A stretch of 64,000 bases of DNA from Crossaster papposus. Lineage: Eukaryota; Echinodermata; Asteroidea; Velatida; Solasteridae. The notes beneath the pieces are model-generated. The model was not told the origin of the DNA and ran no database searches. It saw only the letters and a list, made by a program, of their open reading frames with translations. The DNA lies in NCBI GenBank assembly GCA_037893245.1, contig JBAIAA010000746.1:620001-684000 (forward strand), read 5' to 3'. Positions 45,620-55,883 of the stretch are shown one piece after another; within the stretch, counting starts at the first letter, position 1; every line of letters starts with the position of its first letter. A program made the translations under genes and the position numbers.

Positions 45620-47190
45620 CTTTGTTATACCTCTGTCTTGAATTCTTAGTAATATTTTCTTCACCGGAAATCTCCAATTTCATCGCAACGATGATAATCT
45701 GTTGCTGCACAGAAAGTTGTACGACGTGAACGTACAGCCAGTCGGGTGAGGGGGACCAGTCATGTGAAAATACAGTATTCAAGACAGAGGTATTATTGCA
45801 GAGATGCCAACCTTTACTATTTTTAAATCATTAAGAAGTACTACTGAACATTTCAGCTGTTCATAGTGCTATTTAAAATTACTGTAATTACTCTTTGCAT
45901 TTACTTTTGTCCTATGTATTTACATTGGAAGTACTATTTGAGGAAGGAATCATTACTCCTTTGTGATCCTGAAGAAATTTGCATCTCTGCAATTGGTGAT
46001 GTATCTGAAGTTTTCAGCTGTGAATTGTTGATAACACCAGGCAAAAAAATACATGTAGTAAAGTACAATATTGGTTGTCAGGGGTCAGAAGTTATTTCCC
46101 CTTCCCCAACCCTCTTTATCTGGCATTTTTACAATGGCTGCAGCCATTTGTTTCTATTATATATATTTTGTTTGTAAAAAATAATACAAAACAAGCCAAA
46201 AGGGGGACCCATATGCCCCACCCCACCCACCCCCGGATCCAACTCTGTACACTTATTGCTTCAAAGGAGAAGCAGCAACTAGTGATTAAATCTACATGTA
46301 TTGTCTACTATAATGTTTGTTGGAGTTTCATATTAAAAATAGAAACAATCATCAGAAAATACTTTGTGTGTGTGTGTTTTTACATTATTTTATGTTTTAA
46401 TGCAGTGTACTTTATACATTTTAGAGCAACGAACTGACACTGGTGCTAATTATAATCATTGGTAACTTGCTGTTTTTGTTCTACAGAAATAGAATTTAAA
46501 ACTTCCACATAAAATCAGGTGTTTTTCTATTTTATTAACACTACTTCAAATTGTACGTATCACAGAATAATACAATAAATTCATTCACAGTAAATTGCCT
46601 GGTGGCAGTAAAAGTACAGTAAAATACTTTTTTTACGGTAATAAACGGGGTCAAACAAATTACCGTGAATATAACGGTCAACTACTGTTGTATCATTTAC
46701 AGTACCTTGGTCGATGGACTGTAAATTGCACAGTATATTACTGTTGACTTAATTACAGTAACCTACTGGAAGTGGACAACAGTAAATTACGTTTACTACA
46801 TCTCACTACTGTAATTTAATTAACAGTAATAAAAAGGATACTGTAATTTAATAAACAGTACGAAAAAAGATACTGTAATTTAATTAACAGTAATAAAAAA
46901 GATACTGTATTTTAATAAACAGTAAGAAAAGAGATACTGTAATTTATTTAACAGTAATAAAAAAGATACTGTATTTTTTTTTTACAGTACATTACTGGTG
47001 GCCATGCTGCCAGTAACTTACTGTAATTTTTACAGTATATTACTGTTTACATAATTACAGTAACTTACGTTTATTTTACACTAAACGATTAACAGTAGTA
47101 ACACGGATACTGTATTTGTTTACAGTATATTACTGGCGGCCGTGCTGCCAGTAAATTACTGTAACATTTTACAGTAAAAATTTTACAGTG

Positions 47191-47783
47191 TATACTTCTT
47201 CATATAAATGTACAAACACGTGTCCTTTTCTATACAGTGCGCGTGCTTTCATATTCAAGGTCAATACAAAATGTAAGATTTTTCAAAAGCCATACCCACA
47301 ACTAATTTTTCATTAAAATGGTGTCAAATGTTTGCAAGGCATTGGTCTACAAGTTTAAACTAGTTTGCACCAAAAACACATGCAACAATAATCGCTAGAA
47401 AATACGTACTGCTTAGAATCAGGGAAACCCCTACAGGGGCGTGGTTTGTTAATTTAAAAGCCACGCCCACAACAAATGTCTAGTTAAAATGGTGTCAAAT
47501 GTTTGCAAGGCATAGGTCTAAAAGTTCAAACTGGTTTGAACCCAAAACACATGCACTAATAATTGCTGGAAAATGCGTACTACATGTACATGTACTTACA
47601 ATCAGGAAACCCCTAAAAAAGGGGTGGGTTGTTAATTTAAAAGAGGTAGTATATAAAACATTATTAATATCATTTAAAAACGTGAAAATTTTCTCAGATT
47701 TAACTCACCGTGAGGAATTAAAAATCAGTAATTGGTGTTCATGTTTGCATGAATATACAGCGGTTTTCACCTTTTTTTCCCCC
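47191..47783. other. 3' block, copy 3, first part
   Basis: Carries the two-copy tandem repeat at 47285-47645 and runs up to the CCCCC at which the LTR is inserted. No gene. Confidence 0.6.
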
Positions 47784-48702
47784 TGTTGCCGACAGAATAT
47801 TATTTTATTCATGCGAGTGCAGTGACCCGCTTTTTTCTCTGTCAACAGAGGGCGCTGTTTGAGTTGCCGCTATTTTCTAACATTTACATGTTACATGTAC
47901 ATGTTGACACGCCACGTTTTGTTACGAAATTGTTCCATTTTAAAGCTCAAAATTTAGCCTTTATCTGCGACAAACCCTTGGTCAGCTCAGCAAAGTGAGT
48001 GATTATTGTTTGTTTAGATTTGTATACTGCATATTAGTAGTAGTTTTAGAGTGATTTGAAGCCATAAATCGTGGATTTTCTGAGTGAAAGTTTGCTTGTA
48101 ATAAGTTGTAAGCCACATATTAACGTTTACATGTATATGCACAGTATGCCATTATCATTGTAACTTGCTCAAGATCTTTACGTGCTCGGGCTGTTGAGTT
48201 ATTGTTAAGAATTTATTAGTCTTGCATAAGTATACATGTAGTTTGATATGATTAGTGTGACATTAGGTACATGTCAGTGCATGTATTTAGAAGTTTTATA
48301 TTTTCCTTTATATTTAGTCTAACCACCAAAGCGACACCAAGTGATACCACCAAAGTGACACAAGATAAGAGACACCATTGCGACACGCCATTGTGAATTC
48401 ACCACTAGAATTCACCACCAGTTTTGACACCATAATTGCCACCTAACTTTACCACAACTTTTCGTCACACTACTCGGTAATCGTCACCCCTACTCTGTCA
48501 ATTAACCTATCGTCAATATCGTCAAGTCATCTGTCAAGTATCACAGTCGGAACTCTGTCATCAAATTCTTTAAGTCACATCATTCAGATTGTTTGTTTAT
48601 ACGTTTCATTAAATAACATTTCTACACGTTCATTGGTGCGTCTCATACGCTGAGTTTTTTATTGATAACACAAAGCGACGATCTGTAGCATTACAGGCTA
48701 CA
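47784..48702. mobile_element. Solo LTR, 919 bp
   Basis: The insert starts TGTTGCC and ends GGCTACA, an imperfect inverted pair of TG...CA type. CCCCC is duplicated on both sides (47779-47783, 48703-48707). The paralogous sites near 13885 and 34720 run uninterrupted through the C-rich tract. There is no internal region, so it is probably the product of recombination between two LTRs. The element family cannot be told from the LTR alone. Confidence 0.72.
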
Positions 48703-48707
48703 CCCCC

Positions 48708-48999
48708 TTTTCCCCCAGAAATAGCCATAGAAAATGACAAAACCCCTAAGAAATTTTGGAAACATATAAATCAGTGAAATGGAACCACCAAGCATTCCAA
48801 AACTGTTTTCAGATCGCTTCTCGGTTTTAGAAAACACCTGAGCCGATTTTTGGACATAAGAACCACTACTAATATTGAAATTAAAATCAGTGGAAGTAGC
48901 CGGTGTCATTAAAATAAGACTCCTATGAAAATCGGACCCTTTTTCCTATTATTGGTTAAACCCTCTCACGTGATAGGTCACGCTCCTAATTATCTCCAC
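48708..48999. other. 3' block, copy 3, second part
   Basis: Resumes homology with about 13895-14141 and 34725-35002. Non-coding. Confidence 0.6.
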
Positions 49000-49003
49000 T
49001 TAA

Positions 49004-49721
49004 AGATGGACTACAACGGAATAATGATAAAGGCTGTGTTGCTGTTTTTTGTTCGAGAATTGTATAATGATTACTAATATATCATTAGTATTCAATAAAT
49101 CTTGTTCCTTCATGCAAAAAACAACAAAAATGATCGGCGTTCTACGACCCAGAAAAACTCAGTTTCAGCAAAAGCCCTTAACTCATGAATAATTCATACT
49201 TTGTGTGTGACGTACTACCCATGAAAACGCATACATATGGTGGCCCTGAAGGGATTCCGCAGATCGCGAATATTGACTTCAAATTTGACGTCAATATTCG
49301 CGACTTTTGGGGAAAGTCGTGAATATCGACGTCAAATTTGACGTCAATATTCGCGACTTTTTTGGAAAGTCGTGAACTAATATTGACGTCAAATTTGACG
49401 TCGATATTCGCGATCTGCGGAGTCCCTTCAGGGCCACCATGTATGCGTTTTCATGGGTAGTACGTCATCACTTTTCGCTGGTTTACAAGTCCGCTGGTAC
49501 TATATCGTGGATTTCATTGTGGTTTTCAGTGGATCTTTGCCGGGAACCAGTACAGGGCGGGAAATTTTAAAATCAAAGAATCGAGGTCTAATTTTGTCGG
49601 TCAAATTGCAACAAAATTATTTAGAGAAAAACATGACCGTAACAATAAAGTGTTACCTGAACACAACATAAACAAGGTCCGATAATAAATTTAATGTGTG
49701 AGTTTTCGTTGTAGTCCATCT
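49004..49721. mobile_element. TTAA-target element B
   Basis: Same AGATGGACTACAACG ends as element A but inverted, flanked by TTAA (49000-49003, 49722-49725). Empty sites are at 14142-14145 and 35003-35006. Its core at 49208-49467 is a palindrome with ends TGACGTACTACCCATGA, then GGTGGCCCTGAAGGGA, enclosing GACGTCAAATTTGACGTC-type repeats. It lacks the large foldback found in element A. Confidence 0.9.
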
Positions 49722-49725
49722 TTAA

Positions 49726-50468
49726 GCATGCGCAATACTACCAATGAGTCCGGATTTCATGGGGTCTGAAATTCACGCTACATCAGTCTACTTAAGGCTA
49801 GTAAAGTCATCAGTGGTGAGGTTTGTTGCCTACACAATTATGTCTTAGAGATTTTAGACAGGGCAGTATATGCTTGCATGCGTGTTTTGTTTTCTTTATT
49901 TATTCGCGATTGGAACATAGCAGAACAAAACAGTGGTCCCAAAACAAAGACGCAGTCTACCAAATTATATTATATAACGCCAAGATGGCTTTAAAAAAAT
50001 ATAGGTCAACTCGACAAGGTTAATCGTTGTATTAGGTAATCACACCGGCAGTTAACTATCAACCTTAAATTCTAAAGAAACTAATAGTAATATTCACACT
50101 CGCACCAAACGTCTCTTACAAATTATACTTCCTTCACGTAAAAAAGAAATATGTAAATGTCAAATAGTGAAAGTTGCCACCAAAATGGCTCTTTTACAAG
50201 AGTGAGTTTAATTCACGCTTTTCCAGTGGTTTGTTTCCCACTCTGTTAGAGCGACTCTGAAATGTTCATTTTTGGATTGGATTCTTCTTTATCAAATATG
50301 CAAATAAGATATTTACAAGCTGGTAATAATCTTACGCCGTATTTCAAGTTATCACTTGTTTTATTGGTATTTGTGACTTTTTATTCGATTGTCGAACGAA
50401 GTTCTACATGTTTGTTTGTGTTTTTTTTCCATCAACGATAAATTGGAATGTTTGCTTGCAATGTCGCA
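49726..50468. other. 3' flank of full TRIM 5
   Basis: Homologous to 14145-15013. Minus-strand AATAAA signals lie near 50358-50385. No gene. Confidence 0.6.
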
Positions 50469-51091
50469 TCACACCTGGTGATACATCTTGACTGAGAAGT
50501 AGTCAGCCACTGCCAGCTGCCCATCCGATGTGAATGTGATTCCTTGGGGATAGTACAAACCCTGTGCAATGCACTTAAGAAATCCACCTTGAGAGTCATA
50601 GTGGTGGATATGACCTGTGTCATCATAATCATTATGCATTGCAACATAGATACCTGACCTATCAGTGTACACACCGGTGCAGTACCGTACTGGTTGACCA
50701 TTGATGGTGGGTTTGATGATGCGCTGTGTAGTACCATTGCCATCAGCAACATTTACTGTCTGTGGCCATGAACTAATGACAATTTTATCATTGATGTCCA
50801 CAGCCAGATAGTGAGGTTTAACCTCGACTGGTATGGTACGTAGGAGCTGACCATCAGTGGGGCTGTGTTCAGTCAACACCAGCCTCTGGACATCACCTAC
50901 TAAGATGGTACCATTATTCTTGACAGCTACACCCTGGAGGTCAACTGCGGTCTTACCGTCCTCACTCGGTGGCACCGTTAGGAACTCGTAGGCCAGCGTG
51001 TTGTCGCTGTTGAACACCTTCACATGGGATGCGCCATCCTGGACGACCACCAAACGATTGTTGGTGCGTGTAGCTGCGATGCCGCGTGGAC
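50469..51091 (-). CDS. Full TRIM 5, exon 2: NHL beta-propeller
   Basis: It begins after CCTACAG with the phase-1 Cys codon and joins exon 1 at 51945-53241 for a protein of 639 residues. Loops read VVVQDGASHVKVF, AVDLQGVAV, HYLAVDIND, RYCTGVYTDR and VADYFSVKMY, a third version of each variable loop. The open frame continues past the splice site to 51221 (with an ATG at 51107) because the intron is open there; those codons are not part of the protein. Confidence 0.88.
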
Positions 51092-51944
51092 CTGTAGGAG
51101 TCATGATGTCAAAACAAACAAACAAACGTATGTAGTTATTGAACAATCTTTTCAACACAGACATTCTTGAAAGAGTGAAAACTGCAGTAAAAGAACTGTC
51201 TGTCAAAAAATACATTGTCAAGGTTTGGTATACACGCTTCAGAAATCAACGCGTCTTATAATTCACCTGGCATAATCTGTTATGTTTGGTGTTTATTTAT
51301 GCATCAGATTGTGGGACATTTTCTGTGTGGATAATATAAATAAAAAATACACTGCAAAAAATGTGTTTAGCAAGTAAACAATTTTCCAAACACTTTCTTG
51401 CTCTCAGTTTGTAAACGTGTTTAGCATGAATATGAATAGTGTTTATTCATTGAACATTGATGTTTAGAAATTGGACACGGGTGTTTAGCTGCTAAATATG
51501 TTGTTAGCAACAAAAATGTTTAAACCTGCGTATATCGATGTTTTATACATATGCGAAAATATTTCTTTAATCAAATTCACAGTATTAATGTTTTTTCTCT
51601 GTAACTATCAGATGTTTTTTTTCTTAGACTTTTGATCTTTTGCAAAGAGCTTCAGGAATAAAGCAAATCGAATTACTGAGGTCAAATATTCATTTTTAGT
51701 TTGTCCCCTTTCGAAATTTTGTTTTCATGAAACAAACATTGAGGTTGAAAAACGTTCCTATGCCATGAATACCAACTATTTAATAGATCATTATTCTGTT
51801 TCAAATTTACAGTTTCAATGGAGTTTTATTTACTTATTTTTAAAACGTATTTGTGAACAATTTAAATACAGAGAATATTAGTGAAGAGCGAAAGCAAATT
51901 GTTTAAGTGCATAATTTCGCAGATGGCAGGTAATTTCAACTTAC
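51092..51944 (-). other. Intron of full TRIM 5
   Basis: GT-AG intron with the CACTGCAAAAA word-array MITE at about 51352-51545. It lacks the 444-bp insert of TRIM 4. Confidence 0.6.
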
Positions 51945-53241
51945 ATCCTTGCATCGGGATTGTGCTTTTCTGGTTGCCATCGATGCTGCAGATCACAACT
52001 CGGTGGTTGTAGCAATCAGTCACTGCAATCTCATCAGGGTGACGAGCAGCAATGTCCCAAGCCACATCAAACTCTCCTGGACCGCTTCCCTGTCTACCAA
52101 ACTCACCACACAGCTCCCACTTGCCTTCCGTCACTACCACCTCACCCAGACTGATGTCACCAACACCCTCACTCTGCTTGAACTTCAGAAATACCAGCCT
52201 GTCGTCAACTCTAGGAATAGCCTGACCAGCCAACAGTTTCAAGTCTTTGCTGATTGTAGGATAGAGTGACAGGAAGTCACTATCTGATGCAGTCCTTGTC
52301 ACCTCTCTAGCCGTATCTAGTGAAAACTGAAACCTCTCCACAGCCAAGCTTGCAGTTTTCTCACATTCTTCCAGTTTTTTTTCATGATTCGTTTGGATGT
52401 TTTTGATTTCGCCAAGGATGCGATTTTCTTGGGCCGTGATCTCATCTCGTATCTTAGCTGCTCTGTCTCGCACTTCTGTCTTGACCTTCTGAATTCGGAG
52501 ATTTAAATGTCCTTTCAGTCTTAAGACGTTTTCTCGTGATTCCTGGATTGCCTTCATTAAGTTTTCAAGTGGAGACATCAATTCAGCCAACGATTGCTTG
52601 TAAGTCGATGCTGCTTCATCTTCCTCAATGTACAAGTGTTCTGGTTTGCAGTGGTTTACGACAGTACAGTCTCGGCAGATGAGTATTTCACACGTGGTAC
52701 AAAAGAACCTTGCTGCTTCGCCCTCGTGGATCGGACATTGTGGATGCTGTTTCAAATGTTTCTTTGTCAGTGTAACCTTCCCCTCACGAATATCCTTTAG
52801 TGAAGTCACCTTGTGAGTAGAAGAGTTAGCAAATCGAAGATGCATTTTGCTACAGGCTGAGCACACATTCTGGTCGCAGTCCAGACATCGATGCGTTGCC
52901 TCGTTTTCCCCCTCACAAATATCACAGGAAAGACCAGCATCACCCAAGCCCACTACCTTCTCTTGAAGTTCAATCTCCTCAACTAGACCGATTAGATGAA
53001 AGTTGGTTTTCAGACCCTGCACCCCCACCTCTGGAAGTTTCGTCTCCTGTCGACACACGGGGCAAGGAATCTCCGTACAGCCCTGGTGCTTCGTGCTGTA
53101 GTATTTCAGCAGACATTGTTCGCAGAAGTTGTGCAGGCATTCTAGTATCTTAGGCCGTGTGTATCTCTCCTGGCAAATGCAGCACTCAAGATGTCTGCCG
53201 ATTGTCTCTAGAGCTGAACTTACTGCAGGTCCAGTCGCCAT
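51945..53241 (-). CDS. Full TRIM 5, exon 1: RING, B-boxes, coiled coil, start of NHL
   Basis: The exon has 432 codons plus one base. RING (CCIC, CLHNFC, CPVC), B-box 1 (CDICEGENEAT) and B-box 2 (CPIHEGEA to EHLYIEED) are intact. The coiled coil is of the same length as in the others. The NHL start is WELCGEFGRQGSGPGEF with loops FDVAWDIAAR and VTDCYNHR. The N-terminus is two to three residues shorter than in TRIM 4 (SALETIGRHLE). Together with TRIM 2 it forms a subgroup that has CRQE in the RING. Confidence 0.9.
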
Positions 53242-53295
53242 TTTGTTTTGTCTGAGAAAAAGAAGAAGAATGTGTTCATGTATGTATGTATGTGT

Positions 53296-53612
53296 TCAGC
53301 CCATCATCTCCATCGATGGAAAATGAAAGACAGCCCTGCATGTGACTGCGGGAACCCAGACCAGACAGTGCAGCATGTGGTAAATGACTGCCTTCTCCGA
53401 TGTTCCCCTGATAGTTTTGAGGGGATCCATCCGACAACAGATGCTGCTCTGACCTGGCTGAGAAACTTAGACTTGAATTTATAGAATGTGCATATATGTC
53501 ATACGAAACAAACAATGTATTTATTAACCCTAACTCCCTCACCATTGTTATTGAACAATACAATTCCTCCAAAATCCTCCAACTTCCTTTGTTGTGTAGG
53601 GAGTTAGGGTTA
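53296..53612 (+). mobile_element. LINE 3' fragment with zinc-knuckle C-terminus
   Basis: The plus-strand frame to a TAG at 53482-53484 reads HRWKMKDSPACDCGNPDQ, then HVVNDC and ALTWLRNLDLNL, the C-x-C...H...C tail known from several LINE proteins. The following bases contain TTAACCCTAACTCCC and its complement (about 53525-53539 and 53602-53616). The upstream block of TRIM 2 lacks the insert. No clear target duplication. Confidence 0.65.
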
Positions 53613-55270
53613 ATAGGGATCGACAGAGAGCTCTAGATGTACGTGAATTTGAAAGAAGGGGAAAATCACACTCTTACCGAAACTGCACATTCTCTTCAAA
53701 CTGCACTGTCATCACTTTCATTTTATATGTGATTTGTTTTTACATTGCTATTTGCCAATCCAATCTGTTAATGAGAAGGCTGATAATTTTAGAAATAACT
53801 TAATTACATCCCATCTTGACACCAACAGCCATGCAAGTTGTTACAAAAATATTAAACTGAATTCTATACATAATATTCAGGGAATTAAGATGTGGTTCGA
53901 GGTCATGTATCATGCATCTTTGACCTTTGATTTTCTCCACTGGTGTTATAGTCCACAGCGGGCATCAATGGGAAGACAGTCTAGATATACAATTATTGTT
54001 TGGCGAAAATTAATTGAGCACGTGTGTTACTCAAGATGCAGTAGCGACAAGCTACATCACAAAATGTGCAGATATGCAATAAACCATGGAGAAATAAGGA
54101 ATACATCTACACACTGGCAAAAGTATTAAAGATTATACTTAGTAAAGTGCTGTCCAGATGTACAATTAAAATAAGCGCTTGTTAATGTTATGTTTTGAGC
54201 ATTTGGCATTGTACATGTCATGATCATGGAGGAATAAGAAGGAATTCCTCCATGATGTCATGTAGCTGCATGGTCATCGATTATGAAAAAAAACAGCGTC
54301 AAGCTGCAACATATTCTTTGCCATTTTTCAATTGATCGATATGCTTACTCACATTTTTAAAAAGTTGTCAGTTTGGATGCGAGTTAAAATAAGCAAATCC
54401 TTTCAGTTTCACTCAGTTGTCCTCGACTAAGCGGTAACGCGAAGTACTACAACAAGTACAATAAAGTCGACATGAAATGCAACATGAATAGCGCCCCCAA
54501 GAAACGACACGCCCAGCGTTCTAACTCTGGTCGTTTTCCAAACCCCAGCTCTAACTTAGGATCTATCGGGCTTCTTCCCAGCACCATTGACGAATTACTG
54601 CATGACGAAGCCAGAACGTAGACGAAGCTGGGGCTTGGACAACGGCTCACATATTCCGGATCCAATGATCACTAGACTGTAGGAGATGGGTAGGAGAGGG
54701 GATGGGGTACTGGCGGATGGGGAGGGGATGGGAAGAGGATAGAGGTGGGATGAATGGAATGTGGGATGGATGGGACGGGGGATGGAATGGATTTGGGGTG
54801 GAATGGAATGGCGATGGGATGCGGGGATGAAATGGGGGTGGGATGGGGGATGAAATGGGGGTGGGATGGGTTCAGATGAGGGATGGAATGAGAGATGGGA
54901 TGTGGAATGTGATGGAATGGGATGGTGTTTGGATGGGGGATGGGATTGAATGGAAAGGGGGATGGGATGGAATGGTGGTGGCATGGAATGCCTGCATATT
55001 CATTACAATACAGCACTGTATTAGCATCGATTGTAAAATCAATGTAATATTCGTGCATTTCGAATATTTCCACTTCAGTCTTCTTAATTCTGATTTGGTT
55101 GTTTCAAGATGTCTTTTCAAGAACGTTATTGTTATATGCCTTATAACTTGTGCATGTTTACATTTAATGGAATTTAAATTGCCACAAATCGTACAGATTC
55201 GCCTTTGATGCCCCAGAGTATCTGCTTTTTAATTGATCAAATTAAATGTGAACATGTGAACCACAATTTT
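53613..55270. promoter_or_regulatory. Upstream block of full TRIM 5
   Basis: Homologous to 17950-20400 without the 789-bp insert. It includes the conserved block near 54475-54555 and a G-rich GGATG tract at 54675-54990. No coding sequence is credible; long frames across the G-rich tract are low-complexity artefacts. Confidence 0.55.
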
Positions 55271-55574
55271 GGCCCGCGTACGGGCTGGCCCGCGTACGGG
55301 CTGGCCCGCGTACGGGCTGGCCCGCGTACGGGCTGGCCCGCGTACGGGCTGGCCCGCGTACGGGCTGGCCCGCGTACGGGCTGGCCCGCGTACGGGCTGG
55401 CCCGCGTACGGGCTGGCCCGCGTACGGGCTGGCCCGCGTACGGGCTGGCCCGCGTACGGGCTGGCCCGCGTACGGGCTGGCCCGCGTACGGGCTGGCCCG
55501 CGTACGGGCTGGCCCGCGTACGGGCTGGCCCGCGTACGGGCTGGCCCGCGTACGGGCTGGCCCGCGTACGGGCT
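55271..55574. repeat. Perfect 16-bp minisatellite, 19 copies
   Basis: GGCCCGCGTACGGGCT is repeated exactly 19 times (304 bases). Each unit has three CpG and a nearly palindromic centre. Because 16 is not a multiple of three and no stop occurs, frames stay open on both strands; these are not genes. The paralogous position near 20401 holds G homopolymers instead. Confidence 0.95.
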
Positions 55575-55640
55575 GGCCTGAGTTATCTGGTAAAACGCGC
55601 AACGTCAACGTCAAACGTCACGTCGACGTTTTTAAATCCT

Positions 55641-55808
55641 AATTATATTTCGCTAATTACGGAGACTCACTCAGATTGTATTATGTCTCATGATAACGCA
55701 GTCAGTCCACCCTTTGAAGTAATGGTATGACCCTATACAAATTCAAATCTTTAGTCAGTAGCCCAGGTACCGGTCGATGTACCAAGACTCCACCATGTAA
55801 CCTTGTCT
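55641..55808. repeat. DIRS left inverted terminal repeat
   Basis: From about 55665 the sequence (GAGACTCACTCAGATTG onward) is the reverse complement of 60412-60572. The outermost 24 bases are unique to the left edge and are matched only by the internal complementary region. Confidence 0.88.
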
Positions 55809-55883
55809 TTGTTTCTTGTGGCGCAGTCGGATAAAGTCGTGTTTTTTCGATTTCTCCACGCGTTAAACATTTTCAACAATAAT

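Larger units (their letters stand above)
44261..46559. other. Interior of the CACTA-like element outside the exons
   Basis: Apart from the two exons and hairpin, I find no further coding sequence. A GT microsatellite is near 46366, and a CCTAGGCCTAGCCTAGGCC dyad is near 44383. The missing transposase would be expected here in an autonomous copy. Confidence 0.5.
43406..47190. mobile_element. CACTA/CMC-like element carrying a gene fragment
   Basis: Ends are CACTGTAAAAT and its complement, flanked by TA (43404-43405, 47191-47192). Empty sites with a single TA are at 13322-13333 and about 34117-34128. Subterminal regions of about 850 and 630 bases (43406-44260, 46560-47190) are arrays of TTACAGTA/TACTGTAA words in both orientations, as in CACTA elements, whose subterminal repeats bind transposase. 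A 2-bp duplication fits the Mirage branch of the CMC group. No transposase is visible. The centre holds two exons of an unrelated gene (44664-45522) and a perfect hairpin. Confidence 0.85.

Noticed and set aside
54595-55073. Pro/His/Ser-rich minus-strand frames
   Set aside because: They are the complement of the GGATG tract and have no non-repetitive content.
55205-55730. Open frames of 120-150 codons on both strands
   Set aside because: They follow from the stop-free 16-bp minisatellite. Frames are open on both strands and no domain is present.
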